Positions 48,111 to 58,126 of a stretch of 64,000 bases of DNA are shown here, in pieces. This stretch comes from JAXHMB01 sp034521755 (GTDB taxonomy: Bacteria; Bacteroidota; Rhodothermia; Balneolales; Balneolaceae), in NCBI GenBank assembly GCA_034521755.1, contig JAXHMB010000003.1:1-64000 (forward strand). The letters run 5' to 3'. Both the position numbers and the translations under genes were made by a program. Every line of letters begins with the position of its first letter. Position 1 is the first letter of the stretch. The notes below the pieces were generated by a model, which saw only the letters and a program-made list of their open reading frames with translations, made no database searches and was not told where the DNA came from.

Positions 48111-48866
48111 GTGTGAGCAGAGACCAATGGCACGTCCGGCACCCCATTGCAATACGCATTTGCCCCTACACGGTTTGAAGTTTTCATTTAAGCTCAATAA
48201 GCCGGTCTACGTTTCAAATGCTTCTCACTAATTGCGATGAGACTCTCAGGAAGCAGCATGACCAAGTAATTCCACCGGGAATAGCCAGAATGAGACCGGT
48301 ACCCACTTTCCGCGATCTTGTATCTGTGAAATACCGAGTACTCCAAATCCAGAGATAAGACCATAAGCCATGATGCTAAACCGTTCTTGATTTCATTGTA
48401 GAACCTCGGCCCAGACCGACAGGATTTATCTCATGATGTTCCCGGATAGTATCTCGTTAGCTCTTGTAGTGCAGCTTCGGATAACTGATGTGCAAAACGT
48501 CATTTATCTCCGAACCTGATTATTTATGGTTACCTGCTAATGTACCCGGTATCGGTGTTACTTCGCCTGAATTCTGTAGTCTTGCTTGATCTTACTCATG
48601 TCGGCTACGGCCACCAAGTACTTGTCCATATAAGCATCGTCAACACTTTCTGAGCCGAGCTATCGACAGGCTTTGTATAGCTCATTCTGCTCTATCAGTT
48701 TCTACATTCAGTTCAAGTGCCGCATGTGCACTATTCGAAGACATCAGTAATCATGGTTTGCTCAGGTTTCATTGCTATCTCTCATCTGCTTGAAAAACAA
48801 TCAATTCTGTCACTAACCTATTTTGTTGGAAGTGCGCACCAGCTACTCTTAAATAACCAACTTCCA
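48111..48866. other. Gene-poor stretch between two repeat copies
   Basis: No complete gene is supported. On the minus strand, broken frames give MAYGLISGFGVLGISQIQDR and, further up, SVDDAYMDKYLVAVADMSKI; these may be remnants of one or two small membrane or soluble proteins, which I cannot name. Confidence 0.3.
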
Positions 48867-48945
48867 ATTATGGTGCAAGCTTTCAGCTTGTGCCATTATA
48901 CGTTTTAAAAGCTTTCTATTCCGCAAGCAGAAAGCTTACAGGATT
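48867..48945. repeat. Two-hairpin dispersed repeat, copy 2
   Basis: Near-identical to copy 1: the first 35 bases match almost exactly (ATTATGGTGCAAGCTTTCAG onward); the second hairpin is GCAAGCAGAAAGCTTAC with changes. 48,946-49,228 has no supported gene. Confidence 0.75.
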
Positions 48946-49228
48946 AATTGGGATTTCATTGAAAAGAATTCCTAAATACCACTCTCCTCCATTCCCGAAC
49001 AACTCGCTACCTTTCGCTCTTCTCTGGCCAAGTATATCTTTCACGCCTTGGTTTCTTTTTGTAACATCCGACATGGCAGCCGTCCAGCACTCATCATATC
49101 CCGAGCAGTAGCACAGCTTTACGTCAATATTCTATAAAAAAGATCACCTTTTACAGATCAATATTATTACAAGGCAAGCGTTTTATTTATTTTCACCAAC
49201 TCATTTTAACCCCAATTTATGATTTTGC

Positions 49229-50775
49229 ATGAAGTTAACTAAAAATGAGCAGGAACGACTAGAGGCATTAAAATCATACTCCATTTCACAGATACTCCCT
49301 GAAGAACAGGAGTCCGACGCATCGGTTAAACTGGCTTCTCAGAATCTGCAGGACTTCTATATCACAGATTAACTTTTTGGAAATGGCAGTAGCTGGCAGT
49401 ACGCGAATAAAGCAAAGTCCAGCCGCCCCCAACTCTGAGAGATGAAACGTGGAGAAACGTTCTGCAGCTGAGACGATTCTCCGCAAGGATGAATGGATGA
49501 TTGTAGTAGATGCCAAAAAGGATCAGCGTTTTACCGACTTGCCATATGTAAAGAATGACCCCAACGTAAAATTTTATGCGGGGGTGAACTTAAAAAGCGA
49601 AGATGGATAGCACATTGGTAACAGGTTCATCTGGCGATTGGGTTTCGAACCGAAGCAACTGGAAGACTGGCAGCTTGAAAGTCTTAAAACTCTGGCACAA
49701 GAAGTTCAAGGCGCGGTTGGAACTTCAAAGAAACAAAACCAGCTGGAAAAGAAAACAGCAGAATTGGAACGTCAAACTACGTTCCTGGAAAATGCTACCG
49801 ACCTGGTTTTTATACTCGACCCAGCGATTACAGTATTTCAAACATCAATAATAAGTTGGAAAAAGTATTGGGCTATAAGTCTGATAACTTCGTTGGCAAA
49901 CCTTTAACCGACTTTACTGATTCGGACAGCTTGAAACAACAAATGGATGCCTGGCTACAGAATTCGAGTTCCGTTTTTAAAGGTGAGTTCAAGTTATTAA
50001 ACCGGAGCGGAAAACCGGTGTGGTTGGAAATTCACATGACCAGAAAACAAGATGAGTTGTATGCAACAGCAAAAAACATCACACAGCGTAAGCTTCAGAA
50101 AATAAAGATCGAGGAATCACTCGAGGAAAAAATGTCTTGCTGGGTGAGATCCATCACCGCGTAAAGAATAATCTGGCCGTCATTTCGGCCATGCTGCAAT
50201 TAGAACTGTTTGAGACTGATAATAAACAGGTGCAAAATATAATACAGAATAGCCAGCTACGTATTCAGTCAATGTCAGAAGTCCACGAGCTGCTATATCA
50301 AACCGGAGACTTTGCTAATGTAAACCTGGGTGTATTTGTTCATAAATTAATCGACAACATCAAGAGCGTATATAATACAGAGGGCAGGGATATTAAGTTA
50401 AACACATCAATTGATGAGGTTAGCATAAATATTAATCAAGGCTATTCCGATTGCGTTAATCATCAACGAATTGATAACCAATGCCTACAAGCATGCTTTC
50501 GCTGAGAAAGATTCCGGGCAAATAACTGTAGAAATAACCCAGACAGACAATATTGTTGTGTCGAAGGTTTCTGACAACGGCAAGGCATGCCCGACAATTT
50601 CAGCCTTGAAAGCCAGAGTACGATTGGTTTTTTACTCATTTATCAGCTCACCGATCAGCTGGAAGCCGACCTTGAACTCAAGCGTAATAACGGCTCTACA
50701 TTCCAGCTTAGCTTTGAGCAAAAGGATATGAAGGGATCGAGCAGTTCAGCAAAGTTGAAAAATATAAGTGACTAA
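49229..50775 (+). CDS. GAF-PAS sensor histidine kinase (HisKA_2), frameshifted
   Basis: Soluble kinase of about 510 residues. It begins MKLTKNEQERLEALKSYSIS, the usual start of a GAF-domain kinase; the GAF part continues in shifted frames (SAAETILRKDEWMIVVDAKK, DLPYVKNDPNVKFYAGVNLK). A coiled coil leads to a PAS domain (ENATDLVFILDPAI, VLGYKSDNFVGKPLTDFTDS), then phospho-acceptor helix LLGEIHHRVKNNLAVISAML and ATPase N box LIINELITNAYKHAFAEKDS. Breaks near 49,360, 49,470, 49,605, 49,830, 50,135, 50,440 and 50,585. Same kinase class as the gene at 24,710; no response regulator adjacent. Confidence 0.8.
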
Positions 50776-50882
50776 CAGCTGGTTCCAGCTGTGTTTCCCA
50801 AAACAGCTGACCTCCATGAGATTTTCTCCTGTAAACCAATGAATGGTTATCCGGCCGCTTGGAGAGTAAAGCAGGACCATTT

Positions 50883-50938
50883 TACATTTTTCAAACTTTC
50901 TATCCCATAAGCAGAATGCTTGCGGGATTAATTGGATG
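50883..50938. repeat. Two-hairpin dispersed repeat, copy 3 (partial)
   Basis: Only the second half: TTTTTCAAACTTTCTATCCC, then AAGCAGAATGCTTGCGGGAT. Lies between the kinase gene and the PIN gene. Confidence 0.6.
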
Positions 50939-51048
50939 ATTGGCGGATTATACCACCAAAGCACCTGTTTTGTTCTTAGGAGTAATCTAAAGGAGGCAGC
51001 ACCACAAACTTTTTGAAATTATTTTGGTATTACATATAATACCATTAT

Positions 51049-51461
51049 ATGATTAACGTTGTTATTGACACCAATGTACTAATTTCGGCTCTTCGCTCGA
51101 ACCGTGGAGCCTCGTTTAAATTGCTCAGTTTAGTAGGGACATGAAAGTTTGATATAAGTCTTTCCGTACCACTGCTGGTTGAGTATGAAGCGGTGAGTAA
51201 AAGGAAAAAGTTTGAACATCTGCTCGATACTGATATTGATGATTTGTTAAACTACCTGTGTAAAGTCGCTGACAAGCGAGATATCTTTTTCTTTGGCGAC
51301 CTTTTTTGAAAGATCCCAAAGATGACATGGTACTGGAATTAGCTGTCGAAGCAGGATGTGAGTATATCATTACCTACAACCTCGATGATTTTAAAGGTAT
51401 TGAACAATTTGGTGTGGAAGCGATAACACCAAAACAATTTTTAATTAAAATCGATGAATGA
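51049..51461 (+). CDS. PIN-domain toxin (VapC-like), interrupted
   Basis: Small PIN-domain RNase of about 137 residues. Catalytic acidic residues are present: VVIDTNVLISALRS (first Asp), LLVEYEAVSKRKKF (Glu), and in another frame KDPKDDMVLELAVEAGCEYI with ITYNLDDFKGIEQFG (last Asp pair). The frame has an in-frame TGA at about 51,138 (where relatives have Gly) and an indel near 51,300 (a run of seven T), so the toxin as printed is inactive. It overlaps the antitoxin start by four bases (ATGA), the toxin-first arrangement. Confidence 0.78.
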
Positions 51462-51813
51462 TAAGCACGTTAAGCGTACGACTGCCCGACTCGATGCACG
51501 AAAAGATACGTGAGCTGGCAAAAAAGGAAGGCGTATCTATGAATCAGCTAATTAATTCTGCTGTTTCTGAAAAGCTGTCTGCATTAATGACAGTGAAATA
51601 CCTAAAGGAACAGAGGAGAATTAGGTTCTCGAGAAAATTTTGAGCATGTATTATCAAAAGTTCCGACGAAGAGCCTGATGAAAGGGACAAGCTTTACATT
51701 AGCGCCACGAACTTGCGCTTAAGGTGCGCACGGATTATGTTGAGTTGTTAAATAATGAACGAGAAGCTAAAAAGCCAGAAAGTGGCAAGGGACCACCTAA
51801 AGCTTCGGTTTGA
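51458..51813 (+). CDS. Ribbon-helix-helix antitoxin, frameshifted
   Basis: RHH protein: ISTLSVRLPDSMHEKIRELA (strand and first helix), then KKEGVSMNQLINSAVSEKLS (second helix). The frame changes near 51,612, after which GELGSRENFEHVLSKVPD-type sequence follows, as in HicB-like and VapB-like antitoxins. Further on, LALKVRTDYVELLNN in yet another frame suggests coding up to the TGA at 51,811, but whether this belongs to the same protein is uncertain. It should bind and neutralise the PIN toxin and repress the shared promoter. Confidence 0.68.
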
Positions 51814-51878
51814 AGCGTAGGAGAGCGAGGCCTGTCCGTTTTAAGCGCTGGTTATACCACAGTTGGGTTAGTCATCGA

Positions 51879-52359
51879 TCAAATTTTCCATTTTGTTACA
51901 ACTTTTCTCATTTCTTCATAATATTTAGAAATGCGATGTAAGGTTAGACCTACTAACTGGCCATGAGCTATGCTATTACGAAGGTTGTTAACACTATCTA
52001 TAGCATTTCTTCTCTCATCCACTAAATATTTGTCCATTTCGTTGTACCAGTTCTTGTCCGAATTAGCTAATAAACTTATATTTTTTGTGAGTTAAGGATT
52101 TGAAAACCTTGAAGCCTTGATTCCACATATTTTCTAATAGTTGGACGAGATCTCCTTCTGGGTATGATGAAGTAACCATTCAATAGTAGCAACTTCCATA
52201 ACGAAACAAGTACACATAGATATTTAGCAAGGTCTGACTGAAGTTTAAGTCTTCAACCTTTTTTGCACGTTCAAATGGTTATTAGTTTGATATTGAATTG
52301 ATAAATATTCTTTGCTGCACTCATTGAATGTCAGAAAATGCTTTTATTGCAGCTTCCAT
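51879..52359 (-). CDS. HEPN-domain RNase (RiboL-PSP-HEPN type), frameshifted
   Basis: About 170-190 residues over several frames. Diagnostic segments: LQSDLAKYLCVLVS, VATIEWLLHHTQKEI, RKYVESRLQGFQ, then KILSLLANSDKNWYNEMDKY, LVDERRNAIDSVNNLRNSIA, HGQLVGLTLHRISKYYEEMR. The RNSIAH sequence is the HEPN RNase signature (R-x4-H), so the active site is present. I recall this group as the RiboL-PSP-HEPN family linked to antiphage and toxin loci. It directly follows the DUF262 gene on the same strand, 87 bases or less away, so the two are probably an operon. The true start is unclear (ATG 52,357-52,359, or earlier in another frame). Confidence 0.65.
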
Positions 52360-52445
52360 TCTAGTACATCATTTGTTGTCTGAAGAGGTGCCAGTTTTAA
52401 TTGAATTAGAAAATACCCGGCTCTTCAACTAGTTCTTCGCATATT

Positions 52446-53489
52446 TTAACTTGCAGTTTCCAAAGCTGATTCATTTTCCCATTTTTTCAACCTTTCTGCT
52501 ATTCCTGTCATCAAAGAATCAACAACAGCTGCATTTATTGCACCAGTTGGCCTAAATGCTTTTTTACCGAAAGTCTTTAGAATGAAATCTGTTGTCTCTT
52601 CGAAAATGGCTTTTAACTCACCTTTGTTTTGCTTCTGCAAATTTCTGTTTGATGCCATATATCGATTTAGAAAATCTTTTAGGGGCTTAGAATAACTATC
52701 TCGATGATAATAGAATGAAAAAAAACGAAGTATTAACTCCAGATCTTTTAATCGTTTTGATTTTTTACCATACAATGTTTGCTAAGAAAGATATTCTCAT
52801 TTAGCTCTTTAAGACTTGTGAAATCACCGTGATAAAAGAGATAACTGAATTTCTTGAGGATACTAAATTCATTCCTCCCGTATTAAGGCGCTCGAAAATC
52901 ATATAAATTATTTTGACCTTCCTCAGGCTCATCTTGTCTTATAATAGTTGCATGCATAATGGAATCAAGCCTTCTACGGTCTTCAGGAGCTAAATCATTA
53001 TAAGTTTTCCCTCAAATTGGTCTTGCACATTTGTTAACCGATATTCCTTTCCATCGATAACGCCATCATAGAAAGCTTGTAAGTGTGTAGCCGTTGATGC
53101 CCATCAAGTACCAACAATCTTCCATTCGGGTCTCGAATGAAAAATATTCCAGGAACAGGTAGACCTAATAATAATGACTCATAAATCCATTTGCTCTTTG
53201 TTTTTGGCTAATACATTGTTAAATTAGTTATTTCTTATACCAAGCACCCATGTAATCTAATAACAAGAACGTCTTTATTGTTAAGCCTTTTAACTAGTGA
53301 GTCAACGGGGTAGTCGGCACCATAGGCAGTAATACGATAGGCTAAATCTATTACCTCTTCGGTTTCATCTAAATCTATAGCTTCATTGCTTTTAATTTTA
53401 AATAGCTTAATTTGTATGTTTTCATTATTTTTTTCGTAAGTTCTTAAATAATTTTTCTTGATAATAAACTCTTTAGCAACCTGTGTCAA
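52446..53489 (-). CDS. DUF262 (GmrSD/ParB-like nuclease fold) protein, frameshifted
   Basis: About 345 residues. DUF262 hallmarks: ITAYGADYPVDSLVKRLNNK, then KSKWIYESLLLGLPVPGIFF, and RDPNGRLLVLDGHQRLHTLQ, where the conserved DGQQRL reads DGHQRL. NLYMIFERLNTGG-like sequence and LILRFFSFYYHRDSYSKPLK with a helical end (52,446-52,775) complete the common architecture. DUF262 is the N-terminal NTP-binding/nuclease domain of GmrSD type IV restriction enzymes and of several defence systems; this copy lacks the DUF1524 HNH half, so it needs a partner. Breaks near 53,240, 53,000, 52,890 and 52,790. Confidence 0.75.
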
Positions 53490-53666
53490 AATTGTGGTGG
53501 TATAACATAGTCATTTGTACAACTTTATGCTAGAGGTCATACGGATAACATACAAGTTTGGCCTTCGCCGCTTTAGAAAGCCTTGATCCGTCAGATTATC
53601 TGTACACCTGTTTTTCTAGCTATAAGTGACTCTAGCCGCTCCGGAAAAATGTGTCTTTAGTTCATC

Positions 53667-54328
53667 CTAAAAAATAACGCCCCACTTGTCGCGCTTCTTC
53701 CAGGCTTTGCCCACCAGGGTGCCAAAGACCTTCACCTCTTCCCACTCGTGGGGCGCAATATGAATAGGCTGGTAGTGTTCGTTTTCGGGCTGCGGCACGG
53801 TATCGCCGTCTTTTCGCTTGCGGATGAGTTTTAAGGGTGGTCTCTCCGCTCATATGCAAAATGGCCCCTATTTCACCGTCGTCGGGTTCCCGCGGGTCAA
53901 TGATAATATAGTCGCCGTCTCGGATGTCGGCATCAATCGATGCTGTCGCCGTCTACGATGAGGGCGAAGTAAGCAGTGGCCATACTTTGCCCGGGTAGTA
54001 CTTCTACCGCAGGTGGCCGCAGGTTCTGCTCGTACTTGGCCTCGATGCATCCCTCCGGCGGCTATGCGTCCCTTCACCGGGAATGCCCGGGAAAAAGCCC
54101 TTCAGCTCGGATGCGGCCTGTCGGGCGCATCGACAGTTACCCTTCCCCGACTTGGTGAGGTAGTTTTTCTTTTTCAGCGCATGCAGGCAGCGGTCATGCT
54201 GTTGAATTAGCTGTAGCCAAATGCTTCCTGCATGTCGGCATAAAAGAAGGAATCGGACAAGCGGTTTCAATGCGAGTTCAATGAGGTATTTCGAGCGGTC
54301 GGATCTGTTTGTCTGTGAGCTTTTTCAT
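53667..54328 (-). CDS. lexA: LexA repressor, frameshifted
   Basis: SOS-type repressor of about 220 residues. N-terminal winged helix starts MKKLTDKQ, the LexA beginning, and continues YLIELALK-like sequence and LKKKNYLTKSGKG. The self-cleavage site is seen as KGRIAAGG (Ala-Gly bond). The S24 protease core follows: GDSIDADIRDGDYIIIDPRE (catalytic Ser) and ILHMSGETTLKLIRKRKDGD (catalytic Lys), ending EEVKVFGTLVGKAWKKRDKW. Breaks near 54,290, 54,200, 54,120, 54,000, 53,940 and 53,835. Two tandem 13-base repeats lie just upstream and may be its operator. Confidence 0.8.
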
Positions 54329-54343
54329 GTCATGTCCGTTCAA

Positions 54344-54369
54344 TATACATATGAAATGTACACATGAAA
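54344..54369 (-). promoter_or_regulatory. Tandem 13-base direct repeat upstream of lexA
   Basis: TATACATATGAAA followed at once by TGTACACATGAAA; 11 of 13 positions agree. It begins 15 bases before the lexA ATG, in an AT-rich region, which fits an operator. The binding protein is inferred. Confidence 0.5.
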
Positions 54370-54760
54370 TAAACAGTATATAAAAATATGAAAAAGGCAA
54401 CAGATAAATTGTGATGACAGACCTGCTTTCAGAATCCGCTGTTGCCACTGGGCCCGTCGGCACGGCCCATAAGCATCCTGCATGGCCCCGCTTTGCGGGC
54501 TTCCACAGAGGGCTGGCGGACAGGGGATGTATGGCTCGCAAATTGTGGAAACGCCTCATCGTTCATACGGCAGAGTGCAGCTCAGCGCGTCACTTCGCTC
54601 GGTATAAGAGCCTTGAAATGCGATCAGATCCGGATAGCAAGTATTGGCAGGAACGATCTATCCTTAGTCTTCGGCATCACAGAGTGCGAGGCCCTATTTG
54701 AAATCCTGCTTATCTCCCTGCACTACCGGAGTTTCAACAAGTACGGTCAGCGAAGGCTAT

Positions 54761-55269
54761 TCAGATTCCTTCCATGGCAGTTGCGGCATCCCACTGACGA
54801 ATCTTCACCACGGTTCCCCTCTTCAACAGATAAATTCTTCAAAAAGTTTTTTATCTACCACAGAACCATCTTTCATGTAGATTTTCTCGTGGCTGTCCAG
54901 CAAGACTCGCACGCTGTTGCTCGCCTTTGGCCTGAACCGGTATTACCGACATGACTTCCCACTGTAATGGAATCAAGTCTTGTGCCATGAATCCTGCCAT
55001 CATCTCCTTGGGTAAAAGGGCCTTCGTAAGCCATCCGCCATATGAAAGGTAACGGTGTCGGCACACGTGTTCCCAGAGGGCATCCACTTCCATGTTATTA
55101 AACGCTTCAATGGTTTCCATCATCTTCTCGTCTTCATCACCGGTGGCAATCACAAATTCACCGCCGGCTTGCTCTCCCGAATAATACCTTGCCGTTGGAT
55201 GGCACCGCAGCATCTTTAGGCTGACAACCGAGCAGCAGTACCAATGCAGCAAAAGGCAAGTAACTTCAT
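54761..55269 (-). CDS. NTF2-like (SnoaL) lipoprotein, frameshifted
   Basis: Likely small exported protein of about 165 residues. MKLLAFCCIG at the start, then in a shifted frame LLLGCQPKDAAVPSNGK, a lipobox-like cysteine. EKMMETIEAFNNMEVDALWE and ADTVTFHMADGL-like sequence fit the NTF2/SnoaL cone fold, which typically has a helix, then WxxH. The end, DGSVVDKKLFEEFI and VVKIRQWDAATAMEG, is also usual for this family. At least five frame breaks. Function unknown. Between it and lexA (54,370-54,760) I see no gene. Confidence 0.5.
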
Positions 55270-55525
55270 TGTACGTATATATCCCATGATCATATCCCCT
55301 GAATATTAGTTATAAGTGTAGCATAATTAACCACATAAACTGCTTACATGCAACAACTGAGCTTCCAATCCTGGTAGGTAGATGTCACATTTCCGTCCGT
55401 TGCTATGTGTAATCGTAGCTCCTCTCCCGTGCATGCCGGATCTCTCGGTATGACAGTTCTACTGGTTTAGCCGAAGGTGCCGGGTTCTATAGTCTGTAGC
55501 GAACAGGTCAGCATCACTGCCTACT

Positions 55526-58109
55526 TCACCGATTACCTCGAAAGCCGCCGGATATAAGCGAGGTGAGGTTGGAGAGCACGCCCGGTAGCATGAGCCCATT
55601 CCGCCGGGTGCCGCCAAGAAAGCGAGGTTCCCAGACCGGGTGAAACTTCTCGGGTATTTGCGCACCTCCTGAAAGTCGGACAGGCGTATCGCCCGTAGGT
55701 GTACACCCAGTCGGCCACCTTGCTCCATCGCATAGAGAAGTGCCGGCTCATCGTCCATGCCCGACAGCGGGGCCATACCCATTACATCGAGCGAAGCATA
55801 GCCCTGCCCTTGGCCCCGCAGCATCATCTCGATGAAGCAGGAAGTCTATGACATCGCGTATCTCACTTCCGGCGCATGGCGGAGCAGGTCGTAAGCAACT
55901 TCATAGTGGTCGGCACCGGTCCATATATTGGCAAAGGCCGCATTCTCGTCCCTCTCTGCGGACGGCAGCAACAGGCAAGCGCTGCATAGGCATCAGGTTC
56001 AAACACCCCGTGAGCATAAGCCGCGCTCGTGGCGACATCTTCTGCCTGCATCCAGGCGTCGGAAATACGCTTCAAGCCTCTACCAAATTGATGCTTCACC
56101 TGCTTCCCTGGGTATGACCTTGCATACGGCAGCCGTCATTCAAAGAACGTAGTGCCGTATCGCACGGTTCAGCTCCCGTATTTTTCATCCTGCAGGTTAA
56201 AGTCCGGAAGTTTTACGCGAGCCTGTTCTCCCAGCTTAAGCAGAGAAAGGCCAGGTCTACATAATAGTTGAGGTATTTGTCGCTGGCCTGGGAAATAAAC
56301 GGGCTGCATATTTTCATAATCGCACATCTCCTTGATACTCCCAAAGCAGCTCCCTTCTATCTCGGATTCATCGCCTACCGGGTCACCATAACGATACTGC
56401 TTTTGCCTTCATGGGCATACATCAAAAGCTCTTTGTTCTTTGGCCGAAACATCAGCTCTTTATCTCCCAGCAGCACAATATTAGACTTGGTACGGGACAA
56501 TCGCATCAGAATTTCTTCTGCTATCTTAAGTTCGTCTTCATCTGGCTTAGTCGAGTTCTGTGATGACGCGGTTTTAACAGTTTAATCAGTCCAAATATGA
56601 TGGTGAAACCTAGAATACCGACCGTGAGCACGCAGGTAGCGCGGCGCATCACCCAGCAGCGTAAACTGCCACCACACTTCTTTCTGATATTCAATATTAC
56701 GGGAGTGAAAAAGTGCCAAGCCAAAAGGCGCTGAATATTACCATCAGTACAAGTGCAATCCATCCGAAAGATAGCTGCCTGGTTAAATAGTGAGGTTTTT
56801 CGGAATTCTGTTTTTACAGGGAATCAAGTGCACAAGCATAATGAGAAGGATGATGGCTTCTTCATAGTCACCACCTTTTAGCAGCGAAAACAGGATTCCA
56901 AATACGAGCATGACTATCGTCAGGTGATAGGCTCCTTCAATTCGGTGCTGCAGGCTTCGTGCCAAGTATCAACAGACACGGCCCCCACCAGGCTGGAAAA
57001 AAGTGGGACATTTCAACGACCTGGCAGCGGTAAAAGTCTTTGCAGCCACTCCATCCGTGGCACTTCTGAAGGCATATAGCCTGAAAAGCAGAATGGCACC
57101 CCCTATAAAGATGGAAACGCTCAGCACTTCGGGCACAATGCGCGGGAACCAGTTGGCTGCCTTCTGCCCCAGCTCCTGCATCACTTCTTCGTTGGTTCTA
57201 TATTCCTGGGTAAGCAAGGATGAATCAATTGCCAGCAGCAGCGGTAAAATATAGTAGACTAACCCGGTACAGCACCATGATGCCCAGTACTTGCGACCCT
57301 TCCATAAAGTTGGTCAGGTAGAGCAGCATAACCGATCTCAAAGACTCCTCAGTCCACCGGGAACCTGACTGAATAAGCCTAAATCTGTGCCAGCAAAAAG
57401 ACGCCTGTAAAGCTGAAGAAATTAATTCCTACATCCGGCAAAAGCACATACAGCACAGAAGCAGCCATGAGCCAGTCCACGGATGCACACCAACTACCTG
57501 CTTTACAGCAACAGCAAAAGCTTGGGAAAGTGAAGCTCCATTTTTTAAAAGATATCTCCTTGTTCAATTTTGCGCTGGCTATCATGTAGCCAACTACCAT
57601 CACCAGAAGCACACTGCCAAGCACACGCAATGATCCGAAGGGAATGGTGACATCATTCGGGAGACTGGGTGTCGCCAGCAGCAGTGCCAGCCCTGCTACG
57701 GTACAGAAACCGATCCAAAGCGTAAAAGCACTGAAAGCTACAATCTGGGTCACCTGTATGGCCGAAAAACCCCAGGCCGAGTAAATACGGTAGCGGATAG
57801 AACCGCCTGTTATTAGTGCCAGGCCAATATTGTGACTGAAAGCATAGCCTATAAAGCCAGCCCGAATCACTTTGCTGGGCTCAAGCTTTTCTCCGATATA
57901 AGTTACGCCAAGCCCATCATAAGCCGTCAGCACCAAATAGCTGAGCAGCGACAGAATAACTGAAAATGAAGTATAGATATCGGGAATGGCTGCAAGTTGT
58001 TCGGTTATTTCAGACAGGTCATACTTGCGCAGCTCTTGGTCCAGAAACCATACAGCAATCCCGAAAAAGACAATACTGATGAACGGGGCAATTTTTTTGA
58101 GCTTAGCAT
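55526..58109 (-). CDS. mprF: MprF: lysyl-phosphatidylglycerol synthase/flippase, frameshifted
   Basis: About 860 residues. The N-terminal flippase domain has many membrane helices: SIVFFGIAVWFLDQELRKYD, IGYAFSHNIGLALITGGSIR (diagnostic), FSAIQVTQIVAFSAFTLWIG, then VPEVLSVSIFIGGAILLFRL and GAYHLTIVMLVFGILFSLLK with GGDYEEAIILLIMLVHLIPC. The C-terminal DUF2156 synthase domain shows FGSIKEMCDYENMQPVYF, NIWTGADHYEVAYDLLRHAP, IEMMLRGQGQGYASLDVMGM and APLSGMDDEP, then FLAAPGGMGSCYRA. It modifies phosphatidylglycerol with an amino acid and moves it to the outer leaflet, lowering negative charge. Many breaks (about a dozen) interrupt the frame. Confidence 0.85.
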
Positions 58110-58126
58110 TTCAAAAATCTGTCCTT

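Noticed and set aside
54411..54701. Plus-strand open frame of 96 codons divergent from lexA
   Set aside because: No recognisable domain, odd composition with many Arg/His/Cys, and it overlaps no conserved pattern. Not supported as a gene.
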